Assembly (NCBI GenBank): GCA_030696435.1
Contig: JAUYSF010000467.1
Coordinates: forward strand, 1-6,265
Source of the DNA: Desulfoprunum sp.
GTDB lineage: Bacteria; Desulfobacterota; Desulfobulbia; Desulfobulbales; Desulfocapsaceae
DNA length: 6,265 nucleotides
Direction of reading: 5' to 3'
Made by a program: the position numbers and the translations under genes. Positions 1 to 5,370 of the stretch are shown piece by piece (positions within the stretch are counted from its first letter, which is position 1; each line of letters begins with the position of its first letter). The notes beneath the pieces were generated by a model. That model saw nothing but the letters and a program-made list of their open reading frames with translations. It was not told the origin of the DNA and searched no databases.

Positions 1-1
1 G

Positions 2-115
2 ATCAGGACCCAGCCCATGAGCTTGCGTACCCAGAGCATCCAGCCACCGGAACGGGGCAGCCGGGTTTATCTGACCGGAAAAGAGGGCGAGGACAAAAAG
101 TGGCAGGCCGAGTAA
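2..115 (+). CDS. C-terminal end of an unidentified protein (partial, 5' end outside window)
   Basis: An open frame enters from the left edge and ends at TAA 113-115. The 37 visible residues are hydrophilic and end in TGKEGEDKKWQAE. Two other things favour it as a real gene tail: the stop lies just before a small inverted repeat, and the next gene on the other strand ends about 30 nt further on, a normal convergent arrangement. I do not recognise the family, and the fragment has no motif, cysteine pair or membrane segment. The reading frame starting at base 1 is also open, to 264, but its composition is poor and it runs through the inverted repeat and into the opposing gene. This call is moderate at best. 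Confidence 0.45.
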   Translation: MRTQPMSLRTQSIQPPERGSRVYLTGKEGEDKKWQAE

Positions 116-125
116 GATTTGGCTG

Positions 126-143
126 CGGACTCATGTCAGTCCG
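126..143. terminator. Small hairpin between convergent genes, possible weak bidirectional terminator
   Basis: CGGACT (126-131) and AGTCCG (138-143) form a perfect 6-bp stem with a 6-nt loop, exactly in the gap between the plus-strand stop at 115 and the reconstructed minus-strand stop at 146-148. The position suits a shared terminator. There is no T-run on either side, so it is not a canonical intrinsic terminator, and a short palindrome can occur by chance. Confidence 0.3.
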
Positions 144-145
144 GC

Positions 146-684
146 TCAGTAGAAGACAATGTCACGCGATTTGTCCGGCCCAAGAAAGTTTCCCAAGGCA
201 TCCGCCTTGCGCCATCTCGACCACCAGGTCATCCCAGGGAGTGACCTTCTCTCTGCAGTTTTGACAGGAGAAACCGGGCACCTCGCTGCGAAAGTCCCAG
301 ATCCCTGGCCAGCCGGTCGGCATCGACCGGGCCGTTTCGGTCGACATACTGCACGACCTCCTCCTCCAATTCTTCCAGCCAGTCCTCAAAGAGCACCAGC
401 AGTTCGGGATCGGTGATTGCCATCAACTGTTTTGACTGAGCTACCTTAGCCACCAAGCTCTGGCACATCTGCGTCGGGTCGACACCTTCGCCCATGCATT
501 CGGCCAGTCAGAGATGCACCATGCTGGAAATCTTGTCCGTGCCGCTCTCGCCGATCAGCTCCATGATAAACCGAGCACGTCCTTCCTCGCCAAGCAGGGG
601 CAGGAGCTGTTTCAGCGCAGCTGCCGTCTGGGCTGCCGCTTCCTGCGGATCCAGCTTATTGATTATTTTTGAGATGTCGTTCAT
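146..684 (-). pseudogene. Decayed small gene with helix-turn-helix-like segment (in-frame TGA plus two apparent frameshifts)
   Basis: From ATG 684 the minus strand encodes 58 residues (MNDISKIINKLDP...DKISSMVHL), then a TGA at 508-510. The same frame continues well (LAECMGEGVDPTQM...) to a stop at 229-231. This second part holds an acidic helix (FEDWLEELEEEVVQYV) and a winged-helix-like stretch (VDADRLARDLGLSQRGARFLLSKL). Near 235-245 sensible coding moves to the next frame (KVTPWDDLVVEMAQ). Near 190-200 it moves again, giving ADALGNFLGPDKSRDIVFY and a stop at 146-148. Both shifts go the same way, as if one extra base had been inserted each time. The intact product would be about 178 residues. 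GGAGGT at 697-702 lies 12 nt before the start, a long spacing. The gene begins 49 nt after the ATPase stop on the same strand, so it was probably the last gene of that operon. Its original role, perhaps regulatory, is inferred only from the helix-turn-helix-like segment. Sequencing error is possible, but the ATPase next door reads cleanly for more than 850 codons. Confidence 0.55.
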
Positions 685-733
685 GAGAAGCTTTTTACCT
701 CCACTGATACACAGGAGGATGCGCAGCCGGTTT

Positions 734-3292
734 TCATCGGCCAGATCGTGGTGCGCGCCGATTCGCCATAAGCTTGTATATCTCGAAGCCGGTGATGCTG
801 AGCATCCCGCCGACGGCGCACAGGCTTATTTCAAGCCCATCAACCTGTTCGAAGAGAAATACATCTCTGAGGAAGGGGACGTTCAACACCAGGCCTAGAA
901 AAAGGATGGCCCCGCCCACCACCCATTTTACGGTCACGTTGGGGGTAGCGAGGATCTGGAAAATATTCCTGGTCCAGGAACGGTTGGACAATATCACGGC
1001 GATGTTCGAGGAGATAAGGGTAATAAAGGAGAAGGCTCTGACCTCTTTTTCGGCATATCCCAGGTACAGACCGACACCATATATAGCCAGGACAATGACC
1101 AGAACACTCACCCCTTGCAGGCAGCTGAGGAAAATCTTGCGGCCGCCGAAAAAAGGCTCGTCAATCCTGGCCGGCGGTCTGGACATCACGTTCGCCTCTG
1201 CCTTTTCAGCCTCAAAGATAATGGAACAGGCCGGATCGATGATCAATTCCATGAAGACGATATGGACAGGCCAGAGGATGAGCGGCAGATCGGCAAAGAA
1301 AATCGGGATAAGAGAGAGACCGGCGATCGGTACATGGATCGCAAATATATAGCCCAAGGCCTTCTGGAGGTTGTCAAAAATCCGCCGCCCCATCCGTATC
1401 GCCCCGACGATCGAGGCAAAGTTATCATCGAGAAGCACCAGGGAGGAGGCCTCCCGTGCGACATCGGTGCCCTTTTCCCCCATGGCAATACCGATATGTG
1501 CCGCCTTCAACGCCGGGGCATCATTGACCCCATCACCGGTCATAGCCACAATTTCATTGTTCTTCTTGAGGGCGTTGACAATTTTCAGTTTCTGCTCCGG
1601 CACCACCCTGGCAAAGACATTGACAGTTTTTATTCTCTCACACAGCTCAGCTTCAGGCATCGTCTGCAATTCCTGGCCGGTGATACAGGCGTCATGGTTG
1701 TGCAGGCCGATTTCCCCGGCAATATTCATCGCCGTCACGGGATAATCACCGGTTATCATGATAACCCGGATGCCAGCACGATAACATTCCTGCACCGCCT
1801 CCGGGACATTCTCCCGAATAGGGTCCGATAGGCCGATCAGGCCGACAAATTCAAAATCGAAATCATGCTGGACATCCGGCAGGTTTGATGTATTAACGCA
1901 CGCCCTGCCAACGCCTAGGACCCGCAAGCCCTTAGCAGCTAGATACTCGACAGAGCCTGCCAATTCATGCTGCGTCCCTCCATCCAGATGACACAGGTCA
2001 AAGATAGCCTCGGGAGCACCCTTGACGGCAATGGTTTTTTCCTCGCTCCCGGCCTGTTTAAATACCCTCGACATGGCCAGCAGATCCTTGGACAGCGGGT
2101 ATTCCTTCAACATCTCCCAGTCGGTATGGATATGCTCAGTGTCACGCAGATAGAGATCACTCATCTGCAGAATGGCTTTCTCCATGGGATCAAAGGGATT
2201 GGTCTGGCTCGACAGCATGCCGTATTCGATAATCTCATGGAATTCTTCCGGGAAATTGCGGCGATCAGCCAGGCAGAAAAAATCCGAGCCGTTAGAGAGC
2301 CAGGCCACGGTCATCTTGTTCTGGGTCAGGGTGCCGGTTTTATCAGAGCATAAGACCGTGGCGGAACCAAGTGTTTCAATGGCCGCAGGTTTTCGGGTCA
2401 GGACATTCTGCTTTGACATGCGCCAGGCCCCGAGTGCTAAAAAAATGGTGAGCACAACCGGAAATTCCTCGGGCAGCATGGCCATGGCCAGGGTAATACC
2501 AGCAAGAAAACCCTTCAGCAGATCACCCCTGGAAAGGGTATAGACCACAATCACCAGCAGGCAGAGGGCGATACCGATGATCGCCAGTTTTTTTACCAGC
2601 CTTCCCATCTCGCGTTTGAGTTTAGTCTCCTCCTCAGTCACTGACTCAAGGGCCTTGCCGATTTTACCGATCTCGGTATTCATGCCGATGGCCGTAACCC
2701 TGGCCAGGCCATTACCCTGCACAATCAGCGAACCGGAATAGACAAAAGGCAGATCGTCACCGCCCGGATGGACCTTTTCCTCCAACCCATCCCATTCGCC
2801 CTTGCGCACCGGCACCGGTTCACCGGTGAGCAGGGATTCATCGGCCAGGAGATTGACGGATGTCAAAACGGTGGCATCGGCGGGCACCCTGTCGCCCTCC
2901 TGCAGAATAATGATATCGTCGGTTACTACCTCGCGGCCGGCGATTCTTCGTTCACTGCCATCACGGATAACCAGAGCCCGGGGGCTGGCGAGATCCTTCA
3001 AGGCATCCAAGGCCTTCTCGGTCTTTTTTTCCTGATACAGCTCAATCCCCATGATCACAAAGACAAAGCCCAGCAGCATCAGACCTTCATGCACATCTCC
3101 GAGAACCAGATACAGTGTCCCGCAGGCCACCAGCAGCAGAAACATGGGTTCCTTGACCACCCCCAGGGCAATTACCAGAATATTTTTCGGCTTTGAGGAG
3201 GGCAGTTCATTGTAGCCCTCCTTGCGTATCTTCTCTTCGGCCTGAGACTCGCTCAGGCCCAGAGACATGTTCGGATGTTTGTCGATTGTCAT
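734..3292 (-). CDS. P-type cation-transporting ATPase (P2-like, ion unknown)
   Basis: This is an inner-membrane pump that couples ATP hydrolysis to cation transport through an aspartyl-phosphate intermediate. Numbering here counts from an upstream TTG at 3322 (862 aa); I start the gene at the ATG at 3292 (852 aa), because neither start has a clear Shine-Dalgarno and ATG is the commoner codon. In order there are: an N-terminal cation-ATPase domain (about 20-70), membrane helices M1-M2 (about 46-93), an actuator domain with LTGEP (165-169), M3-M4 (about 242-293) with PEEFPVVLT (284-292), the phosphorylation site DKTGTLT with D327, the nucleotide-binding KGAPE (434-438), TGDYP (524-528), the hinge TGDGVNDAP (595-603), and six C-terminal helices. 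All catalytic motifs are present, and the length is normal for bacterial P2-type pumps. Compared with SERCA, the M4 glutamate is kept (PEE for PEG), but M5 reads AIHVPIAG, so the N768 and E771 equivalents appear to be H and I. M6 reads MELIIDP, so N796 becomes E while D800 is kept. The ion therefore cannot be assumed to be Ca2+. It is probably co-transcribed with the two upstream envelope-protein genes. Confidence 0.95.
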   Translation of the reverse strand: MTIDKHPNMSLGLSESQAEEKIRKEGYNELPSSKPKNILVIALGVVKEPMFLLLVACGTLYLVLGDVHEGLMLLGFVFVIMGIELYQEKKTEKALDALKDLASPRALVIRDGSERRIAGREVVTDDIIILQEGDRVPADATVLTSVNLLADESLLTGEPVPVRKGEWDGLEEKVHPGGDDLPFVYSGSLIVQGNGLARVTAIGMNTEIGKIGKALESVTEEETKLKREMGRLVKKLAIIGIALCLLVIVVYTLSRGDLLKGFLAGITLAMAMLPEEFPVVLTIFLALGAWRMSKQNVLTRKPAAIETLGSATVLCSDKTGTLTQNKMTVAWLSNGSDFFCLADRRNFPEEFHEIIEYGMLSSQTNPFDPMEKAILQMSDLYLRDTEHIHTDWEMLKEYPLSKDLLAMSRVFKQAGSEEKTIAVKGAPEAIFDLCHLDGGTQHELAGSVEYLAAKGLRVLGVGRACVNTSNLPDVQHDFDFEFVGLIGLSDPIRENVPEAVQECYRAGIRVIMITGDYPVTAMNIAGEIGLHNHDACITGQELQTMPEAELCERIKTVNVFARVVPEQKLKIVNALKKNNEIVAMTGDGVNDAPALKAAHIGIAMGEKGTDVAREASSLVLLDDNFASIVGAIRMGRRIFDNLQKALGYIFAIHVPIAGLSLIPIFFADLPLILWPVHIVFMELIIDPACSIIFEAEKAEANVMSRPPARIDEPFFGGRKIFLSCLQGVSVLVIVLAIYGVGLYLGYAEKEVRAFSFITLISSNIAVILSNRSWTRNIFQILATPNVTVKWVVGGAILFLGLVLNVPFLRDVFLFEQVDGLEISLCAVGGMLSITGFEIYKLMANRRAPRSGR

Positions 3293-3386
3293 GGCAGGTT
3301 TTACTAATATTGGAGTGGGCAAGGGACAGTCTGAAAAAACAAAGGGTTATGGGGAAGATGAGAAACGCCGGAAGTATGCAATCTCC

Positions 3387-3416
3387 AGTATAAGGCTGAA
3401 AACAGGGGCCAGTCCA
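3387..3416 (-). promoter_or_regulatory. Possible internal promoter ahead of the ATPase gene
   Basis: Read on the minus strand, TGGACT (3416-3411) and TATACT (3392-3387) are 18 nt apart, a fair sigma-70 match. They lie in the roughly 170-nt non-coding stretch between the haem-protein stop and the ATPase start. A TATAAT also occurs just upstream (3428-3423) without a convincing -35. The rest of 3293-3462 shows no gene or clear hairpin. The ATPase could thus have its own promoter as well as operon read-through. The evidence is weak, since AT-rich hexamers are common. Confidence 0.22.
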
Positions 3417-3462
3417 TAGAATATTATAATGGAGCTGCGCCCCAGGTAATTTCAGTTGAGGA

Positions 3463-3909
3463 TCAGCCCTTCCCGTCGCCAAAGGTCGCGGTCAGACCTT
3501 TGACCAGTTCCTCCTTTTCGGCATCTGTCAAGCGGGCGTCCGGGTGAGCGGGAAGATAAAACCAGGGCGGCATTTCACCGTCTTTGACTTCTTTTGCGGC
3601 TTTCAAACCAGCATTTCCCGTTGTACGGTTCCAATCAGACACGTTCAATTCCGCGCGCCCTTCGTTTACATCAGCCTGCACCAACCAGGATGCCGGGGCT
3701 ATTTTGCTGTAGGCCGGCCATCGTGTTTCATTGGAATGACAATCCCGACAGCTCCGAAAGAACAGCTCGCGTGTTCTTGGGCTATCCCATTTGGGTTCTC
3801 CTGTAATTTCAGGATTTGTGTGGTCTTTTCCAAATGGAACGAGCTGGATGAGCAGCAGAAACACAACCGCCACACCGAGCGCTGCATACAACTTGTTGTT
3901 TTTAATCAT
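3463..3909 (-). CDS. Membrane-anchored haem-binding domain protein (cytochrome c-like, single CxxCH)
   Basis: This 148-residue protein has a short basic start, one hydrophobic segment (about 8-24) acting as signal anchor, and a domain facing the periplasm. It has a c-type haem attachment motif, CRDCH (C54, C57, H58), followed by [20 protein letters not shown] later MPPWFY (M113) could supply the sixth haem ligand. This order (CxxCH, then N-E-T-x-W-P-x-Y-S, then MPPW) matches the small haem-binding domain family that I know as Haem_bd (Pfam). Haem would be attached in the periplasm by the cytochrome c maturation machinery, encoded elsewhere. The ATG at 3909 is preceded by AAGGAG (3924-3919) with 9-nt spacing, so the start is secure. 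The gene follows the small membrane-protein gene by 51 nt and precedes the ATPase. A redox, sensing or electron-transfer role in the same response is inference. Confidence 0.88.
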   Translation of the reverse strand: MIKNNKLYAALGVAVVFLLLIQLVPFGKDHTNPEITGEPKWDSPRTRELFFRSCRDCHSNETRWPAYSKIAPASWLVQADVNEGRAELNVSDWNRTTGNAGLKAAKEVKDGEMPPWFYLPAHPDARLTDAEKEELVKGLTATFGDGKG

Positions 3910-3960
3910 GTAACCAATCTCCTTGTATTGAGGATAGAAAGCTGTCAGTACCGTGAATTT

Positions 3961-4317
3961 TCAATTGGCTGGCGTTCTCTCTATGCAGGCTTCCTTGATG
4001 CTCTGTATATTTTCGGCAACAGGCTTTTCAAGCCATACCTGAACATTCAAAAGGCTTTGCACTTTATCCCAGCAGCCAACCTTTGCCAGGGCCGGGATGT
4101 TCGGAATTTCAGACTTGAGCTTCTGAACCTGCTCCTGCACCTTGGGATCTGCGCCAAGGCTTGCGACATGTTGAACAGTCGCCACCCCTGCCCAAATGAT
4201 CAGACCACCGATCAACAGAAAACCAATACACCCGATACCGAAAAAGATTTTGAGATTGCGCTTGAGTTTATCATTCGCCTTGAGCTTGCTCATTAGATCT
4301 ACAACTTGGTTATTCAC
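3961..4317 (-). CDS. Small single-pass membrane protein of unknown function
   Basis: I do not recognise this 118-residue protein. A basic, lysine-rich N-terminus (LMSKLKANDKLKRNLK, 8-23) is followed by one strong membrane helix (about 24-46, with C30 inside). The remaining 70 or so residues are probably periplasmic by the positive-inside rule. They start as a predicted helix (DPKVQEQVQKLKSEIPNIPAL) and contain two cysteines, C82 and C111, that could form a disulfide. The start is GTG at 4317, chosen because GGAG (4327-4324) sits 6 nt upstream; the downstream ATG at 4293 lacks a ribosome-binding site. It is the first annotated gene of the minus-strand operon, about 100 nt after a predicted transcription start. 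Its position suggests an envelope partner or accessory of the haem protein or ATPase, but nothing in the sequence shows this directly. Confidence 0.8.
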   Translation of the reverse strand: MNNQVVDLMSKLKANDKLKRNLKIFFGIGCIGFLLIGGLIIWAGVATVQHVASLGADPKVQEQVQKLKSEIPNIPALAKVGCWDKVQSLLNVQVWLEKPVAENIQSIKEACIERTPAN

Positions 4318-4328
4318 TCACGTCTCCA

Positions 4329-4412
4329 TTATTCGTTTTTATTCAAATCTTCCAGAATTTTGGCATATTCCTCTGTTTGACTTCTATGTCTCTCCCCTCC
4401 TTGTTTTGGCAA
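4329..4412 (-). other. Possible 27-codon leader ORF (TTG start), speculative
   Basis: One minus-strand frame in the leader of the operon reads, after a TTG at 4412, a very hydrophilic peptide ending SQTEEYAKILEDLNKNE before TAA 4331-4329. The composition of that C-terminal helix looks protein-like. Against it, the only possible start is TTG with no Shine-Dalgarno, a TAG stop lies four codons upstream, and the predicted transcript begins only a few nucleotides before. It could be the remnant of a lost gene, a leader peptide or chance. Confidence 0.18.
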
Positions 4413-4419
4413 GAGACAT
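4386..4419 (-). promoter_or_regulatory. Inverted repeat at the 5' end of the predicted transporter-operon transcript
   Basis: ATGTCTCT (4386-4393) and AGAGACAT (4412-4419) are perfect 8-bp inverted arms with 18 nt between. An alternative inner stem CTTG/CAAG (4413-4410 with 4403-4400) competes with it on the minus strand. The outer arm coincides with the predicted +1 region, 7 nt after the -10 hexamer. It could be a 5' stem-loop that protects the mRNA, or a DNA operator just downstream of the promoter. The arms are clear; the function is not. Confidence 0.4.
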
Positions 4420-4425
4420 GGCTAG

Positions 4426-4459
4426 AGTATAGAGGCCGGACCATGAAGAATTGATGAAG
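4426..4459 (-). promoter_or_regulatory. Promoter of the minus-strand operon with response-regulator box
   Basis: On the minus strand a 17-bp box, CTTCATCAATTCTTCAT (4459-4443), holds two CTTCAT half-sites whose starts are 11 bp apart. After 11 nt comes TATACT (4431-4426), a good -10. The box covers the place where a -35 hexamer would be, the usual geometry of promoters activated by OmpR-family regulators (PhoB and PmrA boxes also have an 11-bp half-site period). The predicted transcription start is near 4419, giving a leader of about 100 nt before GTG 4317. The regulator most likely to bind is the one encoded divergently at 4684. Confidence 0.6.
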
Positions 4460-4572
4460 AAATGCAGGGTGGAGCGAAAAAGTTTTAGATTTTCTCACTC
4501 ATGGTCTTTCTGCCCCGACAGGGAAATGCCAGAGTCTCTATCCAGACATCGAAACACGAGCCGCAGTTTCCC

Positions 4573-4605
4573 CTTCATCATTTCTTCATTTTGAACGGGT
4601 AGAGT
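4573..4605 (+). promoter_or_regulatory. Promoter of the two-component operon with response-regulator box
   Basis: CTTCATCATTTCTTCAT (4573-4589) matches the box of the opposite promoter at 16 of 17 positions, in inverted orientation. TAGAGT (4600-4605) follows after 10 nt and is a mediocre -10, so this promoter would be weaker or more activator-dependent than its partner. The expected start near 4612 leaves about 70 nt of leader before ATG 4684. The arrangement predicts autoregulation. Between the two boxes (4460-4572) I see no gene and no convincing site. Confidence 0.5.
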
Positions 4606-4683
4606 AGGCCTACCTGTGGCTGAAATTCTTTCGGAATCCTACGCCTTCTCATCCACGCCACGTTTCAAAACAGATGCCCCTCA

Positions 4684-5370
4684 ATGACGATGAATATCCT
4701 CATAATAGACGATGAGCCCGATCTCCTTGAAAGACTCAAATCGGTACTCACAGGCGAGCACTACACCGTCGAGACTGCCGGGGATGGCAGGGCTGGACTG
4801 GAAAAGATCTGGAACGATACCTATGACCTGATACTCCTCGACATCATGCTGCCGGGGATGAACGGCCTCGAGGTCCTCTCCGAAATCCGGGCTGCCGGTA
4901 TCCGAACTCCGGTGCTGATGCTGACGGCTAAGGGTGATATTGAAGATAAGGTGGCCAGTCTTAACCTCGGGGCCGACGACTATCTGGCCAAACCCTTTTC
5001 CCTGGCGGAGCTGCTGGCCAGGGTCCGGGCCCTTATCAGGCGCGGCAATACCGGCAGTCCGGTCATCGAGGCCGGAGATATCCATCTCAATACCGTCAGC
5101 CGCGAGGTGACGAAAGACGACGAACCCCTTATCCTTACCAGCAAGGAATTCGCCCTTCTCGAATTCCTCCTGCACAACCGGGGGCGGGCAATCTCGCGGT
5201 TTACCCTGGCCGAGCATGTCTGGGGGGATAACTTCGATCCCTTCAGCATGTCCAATTTCATCGATGTCCATATGAGCAACCTGCGCAAAAAACTCAAGAC
5301 ATCGGAACAGGAACCGATCATCAAGACCGTCAGGGGCTTTGGCTATCTCATTGAAAGAGAGGGAAAATGA
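4684..5370 (+). CDS. OmpR-family DNA-binding response regulator (CusR/PmrA-like)
   Basis: The product is a cytoplasmic transcription regulator of 228 residues, the usual length for the OmpR/PhoB class. The receiver domain (about 3-116) has the acidic pair D9-D10, the phospho-acceptor D53 in LILLDIMLPGMNG, T81 and K103 (AKPF). The DNA-binding winged helix (about 127-224) contains LTSKEFALLEFLL, the recognition-helix region NFIDVHMSNLRKKL and the wing TVRGFGYLIE. The overall pattern is closest to the CusR/CopR/QseB/PmrA group, though the ligand cannot be told from the regulator. No Shine-Dalgarno precedes ATG 4684 or the next ATG at 4690, so the start is chosen by frame and domain fit and initiation may be weak. 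The stop overlaps the kinase start. The inverted pair of boxes upstream probably makes it control both itself and the transporter operon. Confidence 0.95.
   Translation: MTMNILIIDDEPDLLERLKSVLTGEHYTVETAGDGRAGLEKIWNDTYDLILLDIMLPGMNGLEVLSEIRAAGIRTPVLMLTAKGDIEDKVASLNLGADDYLAKPFSLAELLARVRALIRRGNTGSPVIEAGDIHLNTVSREVTKDDEPLILTSKEFALLEFLLHNRGRAISRFTLAEHVWGDNFDPFSMSNFIDVHMSNLRKKLKTSEQEPIIKTVRGFGYLIEREGK

Noticed and set aside
1..264. Open plus-strand frame from base 1 to TGA 262-264
   Set aside because: The composition is rich in Pro, Arg and Cys without domain features, and it runs antisense through the better-supported minus-strand gene and the inverted repeat.
162..389. Minus-strand 75-aa frame with a CQNC motif, possible zinc ribbon
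   Set aside because: Its first half is an off-frame reading of the helix-turn-helix segment, and the CxxC arises there. Only its second half (KVTPWDDLVVEMA) seems to belong to the broken gene.
494..898. Plus-strand 134-aa ORF
   Set aside because: It is antisense to the decayed gene and to the C-terminus of the ATPase, with no ribosome-binding site or recognisable domain.
1115..1831. Plus-strand 238-aa ORF
   Set aside because: It is a shadow of the ATPase on the opposite strand; the His- and Arg-rich sequence mirrors its conserved P-domain codons.
3207..3482. Minus-strand 91-aa ORF spanning the gap before the ATPase, with a hydrophobic stretch
   Set aside because: It overlaps the ends of both neighbouring genes in another frame, has no ribosome-binding site, and its sequence is not protein-like outside the hydrophobic run.
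3544..4296. Plus-strand 250-aa ORF
   Set aside because: It is antisense to two minus-strand genes that have good starts, a clear ribosome-binding site and, for one, a family match.
4681..5271. Minus-strand 196-aa ORF
   Set aside because: It is an antisense shadow of the response regulator, whose domain motifs are unmistakable.
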